A DNA stretch of 41,482 nucleotides, taken from contig NZ_WLVL01000043.1 in assembly GCF_009707125.1 (NCBI RefSeq), positions 1 through 41,482 of the forward strand, written 5' to 3'. Positions 1 to 5,940 of the stretch are shown piece after piece (position 1 is the stretch's first letter; every line of letters starts with the position of its first letter). The notes below the pieces were generated by a model. The model was not told where the DNA came from. It made no database searches and worked only from the letters and a program-made list of their open reading frames with translations. Position numbers and translations under genes: made by a program. The DNA comes from Arsenicicoccus cauae (GTDB lineage: Bacteria > Actinomycetota > Actinomycetes > Actinomycetales > Dermatophilaceae).

Positions 1-540
1 ATCTGCGGTGAGGGGCGCCGTCGCGCCCGCGCCCGCGGGACGGCCGCCGGCTGCCTGCTGCACGGCGCGGGTCTGCTCGGTGACGGTCTGCGCCCATGCG
101 CGGTGCTTCGCGACGGCGTCGGTGCGCGTGCGCTGGAGGGTCGCACGGGTGCCCGCCTCGGCGGTCCGCGCGGAGGCGACCCCCGCCTTGGCCGTGCGGG
201 TGGCCGCGCTGTCGATGGGTCGGGCCGTGAGCAGGGCGCCCGGCACGGCGACGGGGCGCAGCAGCCGCGTCATCGTGGCGGCGGAGGGTGCTGTGCGCGC
301 GGAGGAGCGGGACGCCTTGTCCTTGTCCCTCGATGCCGCCACCTGGGACCCCGCCACCTGCGGCGGGGCGGCGACGGCCGTGGCGCGAGGTGCAGCCTCC
401 ACGGCCGACGCCTCGGAGACCTGGCCGGGAAGGTTGGTGGTCACCACAGCGGTCGCCGCGGCGACGATGGCCGTGGCGGCGGCGATGCTGGGGGCGGAGG
501 TGCGACGCGAGGGCGCGCGATGACGAGGGTGGTGACGCAT
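1..540 (-). CDS. Secreted protein, N-terminal part (gene cut by window edge)
   Basis: An open frame reads leftward from an ATG at 540 to the window edge without a stop, giving 180 residues. It starts with a basic stretch (MRHHPRHRAPSRRTSAPS), then an Ala/Val-rich hydrophobic segment (about residues 19-34) and a small-residue region ending near SEASA, which looks like a Sec signal peptide with cleavage around residue 45. The rest is rich in Ala, Thr, Arg and Ser with no recognisable domain, as in the linker before a C-terminal catalytic domain of actinobacterial cell-wall hydrolases. That domain, if present, lies outside the window, so no function is assigned. There is no good Shine-Dalgarno sequence before the ATG. 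A candidate promoter near 728-756 would give a leader of about 180 nt that begins with a large stem-loop. Confidence 0.6.
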   Translation of the reverse strand, partial: MRHHPRHRAPSRRTSAPSIAAATAIVAAATAVVTTNLPGQVSEASAVEAAPRATAVAAPPQVAGSQVAASRDKDKASRSSARTAPSAATMTRLLRPVAVPGALLTARPIDSAATRTAKAGVASARTAEAGTRATLQRTRTDAVAKHRAWAQTVTEQTRAVQQAAGGRPAGAGATAPLTAD

Positions 541-660
541 GAGAGCCGATCGGGGAGGGGGCGACGGTCAGGTGCTGCGGTGGCACGGCGGCGCCTGGGC
601 CACGAGGCCGGGACAAGGGGACCGCCGGGGCGCCAGCACGCACGAGATGGGCCGACGCGG

Positions 661-724
661 GAGACGTGCGGCTCGGCCGGTCGACATGTTCCATCCCGAC
701 CGGCGGGTGAGCCAAGCACGTCTC
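661..724 (-). other. Nested stem-loop in the leader of the left-edge gene
   Basis: Three perfectly complementary arm pairs are nested: GAGACGTGC 661-669 with GCACGTCTC 716-724 (9 bp), GGCTC 670-674 with GAGCC 709-713 (5 bp), and CCGGTCG 677-683 with CGACCGG 697-703 (7 bp), around a 13-nt loop. It lies downstream of terC and upstream of the secreted-protein gene on the same strand. There is no T-tract after it, so a simple intrinsic terminator is not obvious. It matches no riboswitch consensus I can recall. Confidence 0.6.
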
Positions 725-727
725 TCT

Positions 728-756
728 AGCATATCGCCCCGGACGGAGTGGCTCGA
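728..756 (-). promoter_or_regulatory. Candidate promoter for the left-edge secreted protein
   Basis: On the minus strand TATGCT (733-728) fits an actinobacterial -10 TANNNT. TTCGAG lies 18 nt upstream as a weak -35. Initiation about 7 nt downstream of the -10 would fall near 721, at the first arm of the 661-724 stem-loop. Sequence match only. Confidence 0.3.
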
Positions 757-801
757 ATCCGCGGAGCACGGCCGTGTGATCCGAGCAACACCCGTCCGGG
801 G
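737..801. repeat. 10-bp inverted repeat downstream of terC
   Basis: CCCCGGACGG (737-746) and CCGTCCGGGG (792-801) are perfect inverted copies separated by 45 nt. The loop contains the palindrome CACGGCCGTG. It lies 24 nt past the terC stop and may form the base of a long terminator-like or cruciform structure; it lacks a T-tract. Confidence 0.4.
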
Positions 802-824
802 GTCGTGGTTGCGTCTCGTGAGAC

Positions 825-1898
825 TCAGTAGCGCTGCGCGTCGTGCTCGACGGCGTGGTCGTGAGCGCCGGTGCAGCCGGTGGAGCGGTCGCGCGTGGCC
901 CTCAGGCTCGTGACCGTCACGACGGCCAGCACCGCGACGATGAACACCAGCGACCACAGGGTCGGGACGGTCGTGACGCCCGGCCACACGCCGTGGGCCC
1001 AGTGCAGGATCAGCTTGACGGCGATGAAGCCGAGGATGATCGCCAGGCCGTGCCCGAGGTGCACGAGCCGCGACAGCGCCCCCTCGAGCACGAAGTACAG
1101 CGCCCGCAGGCCCAGCAGGGCGAACGCGTTGGTGGCGAAGACGAGGTAGGGGTCTCCGGTGATGCCGTAGACCGCGGGCACCGAGTCGATGGCGAAGATG
1201 ATGTCGGTCCCGAGGACGGCGAGGGTGACCACGGCGAGCGGGGTCAGGGCGCGCCGACCAGCCGACCGGACCGTCATGCGGGTGCCGTGGTACTCCTGCG
1301 CGACGGGCCAGACGCGGTTGATCAGGCGGACTACCGGCATCTCGGCCACCGGCTGGTGGTCGGCGTCGGTCATGGCGTCGCGCGCGACCTTGACGGCGGT
1401 GACCAGCAGGATGATGCCGAAGAGCAGGAAGGCCCAGTCGAAGCTCGCGATGAGCTGTGCGCCGAGGGCGATGAAGATGCCGCGCAGTACCAGGGCGCCC
1501 GCGACACCGATGAGCAGGACGCGCTGCTGCAGCTCCTTCGGGACGGCGAACCCCGCCAGCAGCAGCATGAAGATGAACAGGTTGTCGACCGAGAGCGACT
1601 TCTCCACGAGGTAGCCCGTGAAGTACTCCATCCCGGTCTGCGAGCCGTGCTGCGCCCACACCCACCCGCCGAAGAGCAGGGGGAGCGCGATGTAGAACAC
1701 CGACCAGCTGACGGCCTCGGGCATGGAGACGGCGTGCGGCTTGCGGGTCAGCAGGAAGTCGAGGGCGAACAGCGCCAGCACGGCGCCGAGGGTGGCGGCC
1801 CACAGCATGGGCGTGCCGATGGAGTCGATGGCCCCGCCGGAGGGGGCGGCCTGGGCTGCGGCGGGCGCAGCGGCATACGGCATGGACAGGGTCAGCAT
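825..1898 (-). CDS. terC: TerC-family integral membrane protein (probable Mn2+ exporter)
   Basis: The product (357 aa from the ATG at 1898) is a polytopic membrane protein of the TerC/Alx family, whose characterised members export Mn2+ or serve metal loading of exported proteins. The two family signatures are present: VEKSLSVDNLF (residues 98-108, E99 and D105) and GTDIIFAIDSVPA (230-242, D232 and D238). About eight to nine hydrophobic segments span residues 31-330. The tail is hydrophilic and His/Asp-rich (GAHDHAVEHD), possibly metal-binding. Start choice is uncertain: a TTG at 1901 lies directly before the ATG and has better spacing (7 nt) to the GAGGA at 1913-1909 than the ATG (10 nt). A yybP-ykoY riboswitch lies immediately upstream, which supports manganese as the substrate. 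The neighbouring bfd-bfr genes are also metal-related but divergently transcribed. Confidence 0.93.
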   Translation of the reverse strand: MLTLSMPYAAAPAAAQAAPSGGAIDSIGTPMLWAATLGAVLALFALDFLLTRKPHAVSMPEAVSWSVFYIALPLLFGGWVWAQHGSQTGMEYFTGYLVEKSLSVDNLFIFMLLLAGFAVPKELQQRVLLIGVAGALVLRGIFIALGAQLIASFDWAFLLFGIILLVTAVKVARDAMTDADHQPVAEMPVVRLINRVWPVAQEYHGTRMTVRSAGRRALTPLAVVTLAVLGTDIIFAIDSVPAVYGITGDPYLVFATNAFALLGLRALYFVLEGALSRLVHLGHGLAIILGFIAVKLILHWAHGVWPGVTTVPTLWSLVFIVAVLAVVTVTSLRATRDRSTGCTGAHDHAVEHDAQRY

Positions 1899-1908
1899 CA
1901 AGGTGGGG

Positions 1909-1937
1909 TCCTCAGATCGTCGTATGGCGGTCTGAGG
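1909..1937 (-). promoter_or_regulatory. Alternative hairpin sequestering the terC ribosome-binding site
   Basis: On the minus strand CCTCAGA (1937-1931) and TCTGAGG (1916-1910) are perfectly complementary over 7 bp with a 14-nt loop. The first arm includes CCTC, which is also the 3' strand of riboswitch helix P1. The second includes the GAGG of the Shine-Dalgarno sequence GAGGA (1913-1909). The two pairings are mutually exclusive: P1 formation should free the SD, and loss of P1 should hide it. This is an expression-platform model read from complementarity only. Confidence 0.55.
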
Positions 1938-2035
1938 TCTCCTTCACCCGCGCCAGGCGTCGGGCCCCCGTCCGAGGCGGCCGTCTGACGCGGCCGCCGG
2001 AATGACCGGATCGGGACTGGGAAGTACTCCCCTCG
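1933..2035 (-). ncRNA. yybP-ykoY (Mn2+) riboswitch upstream of terC
   Basis: Read on the minus strand, the leader starts with GAGGGGAGTA (2034-2025) and ends with GAAGGAGACCTCA (down to 1933). These match the two conserved elements of the yybP-ykoY motif, the GGGGAGUA segment and the GAAGGnGACCU segment. The outer helix P1 is GAGG 2034-2031 with CCTC 1937-1934. A GC-rich internal hairpin (GGCGGCCG with CGGCCGCC) fills the variable stem. The family binds Mn2+ and commonly precedes terC or mntP-type genes, which fits the gene 35 nt downstream. Confidence 0.82.
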
Positions 2036-2042
2036 GCGAGCA

Positions 2043-2048
2043 ACGCTA
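2043..2048 (-). promoter_or_regulatory. Candidate -10 box for the terC riboswitch transcript
   Basis: TAGCGT on the minus strand (2048-2043) fits TANNNT and would place initiation near 2036, exactly where the riboswitch begins. No convincing -35 element was found. Confidence 0.35.
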
Positions 2049-2151
2049 GCCCGACATCCTGGGCGTCGCCTGGACGCACGCTCTCCGACGCAGGGAGCTC
2101 GTGGCGCGCGGACGGGGTGTGATCTCGTCCACACCATCTGGTGAGGATGCC

Positions 2152-2170
2152 CTAAGTGAGGTTAGCCTTG
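2152..2170. promoter_or_regulatory. DtxR/IdeR-like iron box at the bfd-bfr promoter
   Basis: CTAAGTGAGGTTAGCCTTG contains AGGTTAGCCT, close to the core of the actinobacterial iron box (TTAGGTTAGGCTAACCTAA), although the flanks diverge. It shares AAGTGAGGYTWGCCT with a second site at 12235-12253. It ends 5 nt before the bfd ATG and covers a possible -10 hexamer TAGCCT (2163-2168) whose spacing (7 nt to the ATG) would give a leaderless mRNA. Location and sequence suggest iron-dependent control of bfd-bfr; the sign of control is not evident. Confidence 0.6.
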
Positions 2171-2175
2171 CCGCC

Positions 2176-2451
2176 ATGATCGTCTGCCACTGCCGCATCG
2201 TGCGCGACACCGAGATCCTCGAGGTCGCCGCGGCGGAGGGGCCCACCCTCGGGGCCGTCTGCCGGTCCACCGGCGCCGGCACGGTGTGCGGCGGGTGCGT
2301 CCCGGCGGTGCGGTCGTTGCTCCAGAGGTTCCGTGAGGACTCCTTCGAGCCGGTCGGCGCTAGGCTGACGCTCGAGCACGCGCTGGCGCCTCAGCTCGCG
2401 CGCCTGGCGACCGTCCAATCGGCCCTGGAGGATTCACATGCAGCCGCGTAG
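2176..2451 (+). CDS. bfd: Bacterioferritin-associated ferredoxin-like (2Fe-2S) protein
   Basis: The 91-residue product starts MIVCHCRIVRD and has the BFD-like [2Fe-2S] cysteine pattern: C4-x-C6 and C38-x2-C41 (TVCGGC). Bfd proteins bind bacterioferritin and pass electrons to it so stored ferric iron can be reduced and released. The ATG at 2176 is chosen because the reading frame upstream lacks family similarity and runs through the iron box. Residues 50-91 form a C-terminal extension beyond the minimal domain with no recognised motif. The 3' end overlaps the start of bfr by 14 nt in another frame, indicating translational coupling with its physiological partner. Confidence 0.88.
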   Translation: MIVCHCRIVRDTEILEVAAAEGPTLGAVCRSTGAGTVCGGCVPAVRSLLQRFREDSFEPVGARLTLEHALAPQLARLATVQSALEDSHAAA

Positions 2452-2923
2452 CCCCCGGATCATCGAGCTCCTCAACGAGGCGCTGACCTTCGAGCTCACC
2501 GTGGTCAACACCTACTTCCTGCACGCGCGCATGCTCGACAACTGGGGTCTGCCCAAGCTCGGCAAGGTGTTCTACGACCTGTCGATCGGCGAGATGAAGG
2601 ACGCGGACGAGCTCATCGAGCGGATCCTGATGTTCGACGGCCACCCCAACGTGCAGCGGCTCAACCCGATCAGCATCGGCGAGTCCGCCGAGGAGATGCT
2701 GCGGCTCGGCCTGGCCAGCGAGGTCGCCGCCGTAGCGCAGTTCAACGCCTCCGCCGAGGAGTGCCACGCGCTCGGTGACCACGCGAGCGCCTCGATCTTC
2801 GAGGAGATGGCGCGCGACGAGGAGACCCACGCGGACTGGTTCGAGGGCCAGCTGGACGCGATCGCCCGCACGGGGATCGAGAACTACCTCGCCCTGCAGC
2901 TCGCGCCCGGCGAGGCCCCCTGA
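2438..2923 (+). CDS. bfr: Bacterioferritin
   Basis: The 161-aa product matches the length and four-helix pattern of bacterioferritin, the 24-subunit haem-containing iron-storage protein. Visible residues are E19, E52, E95, E128 and H131 (DEETH) of the dinuclear ferroxidase centre, and M53, the expected axial haem ligand. The motif usually written EMKHAD reads EMKDAD here, so the first ferroxidase-site histidine (H54 of E. coli Bfr) is replaced by D55. It is coupled to bfd by a 14-nt overlap and probably co-regulated through the iron box at 2152-2170. The substitution may alter diiron binding but does not put family membership in doubt. Confidence 0.95.
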   Translation: MQPRSPRIIELLNEALTFELTVVNTYFLHARMLDNWGLPKLGKVFYDLSIGEMKDADELIERILMFDGHPNVQRLNPISIGESAEEMLRLGLASEVAAVAQFNASAEECHALGDHASASIFEEMARDEETHADWFEGQLDAIARTGIENYLALQLAPGEAP

Positions 2924-2945
2924 CCGCTCTCGGGTCCCTCGCGGG

Positions 2946-2983
2946 GCGCGGCCGTCGAGACGGGGCACGGCCGCAGGCCGCGC
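2946..2983. terminator. Bidirectional terminator-like stem between bfr and menB
   Basis: GCGCGGCC (2946-2953) and GGCCGCGC (2976-2983) form a perfect 8-bp stem between two convergent genes. There is no T-tract, as is common in high-GC actinobacteria. Confidence 0.5.
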
Positions 2984-3001
2984 CTCAGCGATCGTGACGG
3001 G

Positions 3002-3976
3002 TCAGAAGTACCACGGGAAGGGCGACCAGTCGGGGTCGCGCTTCTCCAGGAACGAGTCTCGTCCCTCCACGGCCTCGTCCGTCATGTAGGCCAGGCGCGT
3101 CGCCTCCCCGGCGAACACCTGCTGACCGACCAGACCGTCGTCGCTCAGGTTGAACGCGAACTTCAGCATCCGCTGCGCCTGGGGGCTCTTGCCCATGATC
3201 TCGGTCGCGACCTGCAGGGCCTCGCGCTCGAGGTCCGCGTGATCGGCCACGATGTTGACCGCGCCCATCCGGTGCATGTCCTCGGCGGTGTAGGACCGAC
3301 CGAGGAAGAAGATCTCGCGGGCGAACTTCTGACCCACCTGCTTGGCGAGGTAGGCCGAGCCGTAGCCCGCGTCGAACGAGCCCACGTCGGCGTCGGTCTG
3401 CTTGAAGCGGGCGTTCTCGCGAGACGCGATCGTCAGGTCGCACACCACGTGCAGGCTGTGCCCGCCGCCGGCCGCCCACCCGTTGACCACGGCCACCACG
3501 ACCTTGGGCATCGTGCGGATGAGGCGCTGCACCTCCAGGATGTGCAGGCGCCCGCCCGCCGCCTTGACCCGCGCCTCGTCGATGGCGGCGGCGGTCTCGT
3601 CGGTGCTGCCCTCCACGGCGTACTGATAGCCGCTGCGCCCACGGATCCGCTGGTCGCCGCCCGTGCAGAAGGCCCAGCCGCCGGTGGTCGCGGACTGGCC
3701 GGTGCGCGGCGTGGGACCGTTGCCCGTCAGCAGGACGACTCCCACGTCGGGGGTCATGCGGGCGTGGTCGAGCGCGCGGTAGAGCTCGTCGACGGTGTGT
3801 GGGCGGAAGGCGTTGAGGACCTCCGGCCGGTCGAAGGCGACCCGGACCACGCCGTTGGCGCTGCGGGACGGACCGCCCACGCGGCGGTGGTAGGTGATGT
3901 CGGTGAGGTCGAAGCCCTCCACCTCCGTCCACTCGGCGGGGTCGAAGGTCTCGCTGACGACGTCCAGGCTGCTCAC
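3002..3976 (-). CDS. menB: 1,4-dihydroxy-2-naphthoyl-CoA synthase
   Basis: MenB catalyses the Dieckmann-type ring closure of o-succinylbenzoyl-CoA to 1,4-dihydroxy-2-naphthoyl-CoA in menaquinone synthesis. The 324-aa product is a crotonase-fold protein very like the mycobacterial enzyme: WAFCTGGDQ (101-109) and AGGGHS (169-174) for the oxyanion region, D197 and FDAGYGS (201-207), the family block SPQAQRMLKFAFN (264-276), and the C-terminal LAYMTDEAVEGRD with Y297. The GTG at 3976 is used because everything upstream in this frame overlaps the Nudix gene on the other strand and has no family similarity. TATCCT (minus strand, 3989-3984) lies 7 nt before the GTG, so the mRNA may be leaderless. 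The other men genes are nearby but on separate transcripts. Confidence 0.96.
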   Translation of the reverse strand: MSSLDVVSETFDPAEWTEVEGFDLTDITYHRRVGGPSRSANGVVRVAFDRPEVLNAFRPHTVDELYRALDHARMTPDVGVVLLTGNGPTPRTGQSATTGGWAFCTGGDQRIRGRSGYQYAVEGSTDETAAAIDEARVKAAGGRLHILEVQRLIRTMPKVVVAVVNGWAAGGGHSLHVVCDLTIASRENARFKQTDADVGSFDAGYGSAYLAKQVGQKFAREIFFLGRSYTAEDMHRMGAVNIVADHADLEREALQVATEIMGKSPQAQRMLKFAFNLSDDGLVGQQVFAGEATRLAYMTDEAVEGRDSFLEKRDPDWSPFPWYF

Positions 3977-3983
3977 GGAACCG

Positions 3984-3989
3984 AGGATA
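3984..3989 (-). promoter_or_regulatory. Candidate leaderless -10 box for menB
   Basis: TATCCT on the minus strand fits TANNNT and ends 7 nt before the GTG start at 3976, the spacing expected for a leaderless transcript. There is no Shine-Dalgarno sequence, which agrees with this. Confidence 0.4.
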
Positions 3990-4035
3990 GCCGCGCCGCG
4001 TCGCTGCGGTGGCGCGGCGGTGGCGGCGTGCGGTC

Positions 4036-4056
4036 GGCATACGGTGGAGGTATGCC
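4036..4056. repeat. Inverted pair of GTATGCC motif around the Nudix start codon
   Basis: GGCATAC (4036-4042) and GTATGCC (4050-4056) form a perfect 7-bp inverted repeat. The 7-nt loop carries most of GGAGG, the only Shine-Dalgarno-like sequence, and the 3' arm contains the ATG at 4052. Confidence 0.6.
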
Positions 4057-4546
4057 GATCCCCGAGTTCATCGTCGAGCTGCGCCGCCACGTGGGGCACG
4101 CGCCCCTGTGGCTCACCGGTGTCACGTCCGTCGTCCTGCGGGGGGAGGGGGACGAGCAGCAGGTGCTCCTCGTGCGGCGTGCCGACACCGACGAGTGGAG
4201 CCCCGTGACCGGCATCGTCGAGCCGGGGCAGGAGGTCCACGAGTCCGCGGTCCGCGAGGTGATGGAGGAGGCGTCCGTGGTCGCCGAGGTCGAGCGGCTG
4301 GTGTGGGTGTCGACGACCGAGCCGGTGAGGCACGCCAACGGCGACGAGGCGCAGTACGTCGACCACACCTTCCGCCTGCGGTGGGTCTCGGGTGAGCCGG
4401 CGGTCGGGGACGACGAGAACCTCGAGGCACGCTGGTGGCCGGTGCGCGGTGTGCGGGAGGGGGTGCCGTCGATGCGGGCGCACTTCGGCGACCGGGTGCG
4501 GGTCGCGCTCGACGACCCTCGCGAGGTCCTCCTCGGGCCAGCCTGA
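4052..4546 (+). CDS. Nudix hydrolase
   Basis: The 164-aa product has one Nudix domain. The Nudix box spans residues 54-76, GIVEPGQEVHESAVREVMEE followed by ASV: R68, E69, E72 and E73 of the REUxEE core are present, while the first conserved Glu is Gln (Q60) and the usual final Gly is Ser (S75). Nudix enzymes cleave nucleoside diphosphates linked to another moiety; the substrate cannot be told from sequence. The ATG at 4052 is favoured since MPIPEFIVELRRHVG reads straight into the domain. GGAGG at 4046-4050 is too close to the ATG for a normal SD, but TACGGT (4040-4045) is suitably placed as a leaderless -10. The gene is divergent from menB. Confidence 0.85.
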   Translation: MPIPEFIVELRRHVGHAPLWLTGVTSVVLRGEGDEQQVLLVRRADTDEWSPVTGIVEPGQEVHESAVREVMEEASVVAEVERLVWVSTTEPVRHANGDEAQYVDHTFRLRWVSGEPAVGDDENLEARWWPVRGVREGVPSMRAHFGDRVRVALDDPREVLLGPA

Positions 4547-4551
4547 TCGGA

Positions 4552-4593
4552 CCTACCGGGACGGGCCTACCGGGACGGGCCTACCGGGACGGG
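4552..4593. repeat. Three perfect tandem copies of a 14-bp unit
   Basis: CCTACCGGGACGGG is repeated exactly at 4552-4565, 4566-4579 and 4580-4593, just after the Nudix stop. The last copy runs into CCCGTCC, creating the palindrome GGACGGGCCCGTCC, so the array may also act in termination between this gene and the convergent gene at 4619. Confidence 0.9.
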
Positions 4594-4618
4594 CCCGTCC
4601 GGCCGGTCTCGCCCGCGA

Positions 4619-4864
4619 TCACGAGACGGGTGCAGGCTGGTTGCTCAGCCACAGCGCCCAGAGGCTGATCGCGAGCAGCGCGGCGCAGATCGCCGCCATC
4701 ACCAGGTAGGTCCGCCGCCGTCGCGCGTGCTCGGGCTCCCCGGGTCGCGCGGAGCGGGCCCGGGCGAAGCGCCCCGCGTAGTGCTGGAACCACAGGTCGT
4801 TCGGGCGGGCGGCGGCATACGCGGCCACCAGGGTCAGGATCGCCAGCACGATCACGAAGGCCAT
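4619..4864 (-). CDS. Small membrane protein, two transmembrane segments
   Basis: The 81-aa product has two hydrophobic helices (about residues 2-18 and 52-74) joined by a positively charged loop (FARARSARPGEPEHARRRR). By the positive-inside rule the loop is probably cytoplasmic. I do not recognise a family. An AGAGGAG lies 11 nt before the ATG, a slightly long spacing. The gene is divergent from menC and convergent with the Nudix gene. High-GC coding character and the clear helix-loop-helix pattern support it being real. Confidence 0.6.
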   Translation of the reverse strand: MAFVIVLAILTLVAAYAAARPNDLWFQHYAGRFARARSARPGEPEHARRRRTYLVMAAICAALLAISLWALWLSNQPAPVS

Positions 4865-4920
4865 GAGCCGGTCGGCTCCTCTCGGACGGCTCGGGCCGGC
4901 GGCGGGGGATGATGGGCCGT

Positions 4921-5940
4921 ATGCCGACCCGCGCGCTGCCAGCCCTCGACGAGCTGCTCGGACAGATGTCTGTCGTCACGATCCCCCTCCACACGCGCTT
5001 CCGCGGGGTGACACACCGTGAGGCCGTGCTGATCCACGGCCCCGCGGGATGGGGCGAGTTCGCGCCGTTCCTGGAGTACGCGCCCGACGAGGCGGCCCGC
5101 TGGCTGGCCGCCGCCGTCGAGGCGGCGTGGCTGGGCTGGCCGAAGCCCGTCCGCGAGGCCGTCCCGGTCAACGCCACCGTCCCGGCCGTCGCCGCCCACG
5201 AGGTGGCGGGGGTCGTCGCCCGCTTCGACGGCTGCCGGACGGCCAAGGTCAAGGTCGCCGAGCGCGGCCAGTCCCTCGACGACGACCTCGCCCGGGTCGC
5301 CGAGGTGCGGCGGGTCATGGGCCCGGGCGCGCGGGTGCGGGTGGACGCCAACGGCGGCTGGTCCGTCGACGACGCGCTGCGGGCGCTCGGAGCCCTGTCG
5401 CGCCACGGGCTGGAGTATGCCGAGCAGCCGTGCGCCACCGTGGAGGAGCTCGCCGCGCTGCGGATCGCCTTGGCCCGCAACGGGATCGATGTGGCTGTTG
5501 CCGCGGACGAGTCCGTCCGCAAGGCCGAGGACCCGCTGCGCGTGGCCAGGCTGGAGGCGGCCGACCTCGTGGTGGTCAAGGTGGCCCCGCTCGGCGGGGT
5601 GCGGGCGGCCCTGCGCGTCGTCGAGGCGTGCGGCCTGCCCGCCGTCGTGTCCTCCGCCCTCGACACCTCGGTGGGCATCCGCGCCGGCGTGGCCCTCGCG
5701 GCCGCCCTCCCGTCGCTCGAGCACGCCTGCGGCCTCGGCACGGTCGCGCTGCTGGAGGGCGACGTCGCCGCCGCGCCGCTGCTCCCGAGCGGCGGGGCGC
5801 TCGGCATACGACCGGTCGAGGTGCCACCCGACCGGCTCGATGCCCTCGCGGCGGCGTCGAGGCGGACGGCCTGGTGGCGGGACCGGGTCGCCGCGTGCCA
5901 CGCGGTCCTCGCGTCCGGGTCTGCGAGCATCGGGGCATGA
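4921..5940 (+). CDS. menC: o-Succinylbenzoate synthase
   Basis: MenC dehydrates SHCHC to o-succinylbenzoate in menaquinone synthesis and belongs to the enolase superfamily. The 339-aa product shows the catalytic pattern: K109 and K111 (AKVKVAE), D142 and N144 (VDANGGW), E168 (YAEQPC), D196 (ADES) and K220 (VVKVAPLGG). ATGs at 4909, 4912 and 4921 are all possible; 4921 is preferred because MPTRALPALDELL begins the conserved region and its ATG sits in a CCGTATGCCG motif like that at the Nudix start. The stop overlaps the menD start (ATGA), so the two are translationally coupled and act in the same pathway. Confidence 0.93.
   Translation: MPTRALPALDELLGQMSVVTIPLHTRFRGVTHREAVLIHGPAGWGEFAPFLEYAPDEAARWLAAAVEAAWLGWPKPVREAVPVNATVPAVAAHEVAGVVARFDGCRTAKVKVAERGQSLDDDLARVAEVRRVMGPGARVRVDANGGWSVDDALRALGALSRHGLEYAEQPCATVEELAALRIALARNGIDVAVAADESVRKAEDPLRVARLEAADLVVVKVAPLGGVRAALRVVEACGLPAVVSSALDTSVGIRAGVALAAALPSLEHACGLGTVALLEGDVAAAPLLPSGGALGIRPVEVPPDRLDALAAASRRTAWWRDRVAACHAVLASGSASIGA

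Noticed and set aside
541-727. c-di-AMP (ydaO) riboswitch in the leader of the left-edge secreted protein
   Set aside because: Such riboswitches are common before actinobacterial cell-wall hydrolase genes, but I could not find the conserved ydaO core segments; only a strong simple hairpin is visible.
813-824. GTCTC-GT-GAGAC dyad just before the terC stop
   Set aside because: A 5-bp stem with a 2-nt loop is too short and too close to the stop to call a terminator.
2101-2175. Upstream start for bfd at 2101
   Set aside because: The family begins at MIVCHC; the upstream codons run through the iron box and have no similarity.
3977-4483. N-terminal extension of menB up to 4483
   Set aside because: The extra part is antisense to the Nudix gene and without family similarity; MenB homologues start near the GTG at 3976.
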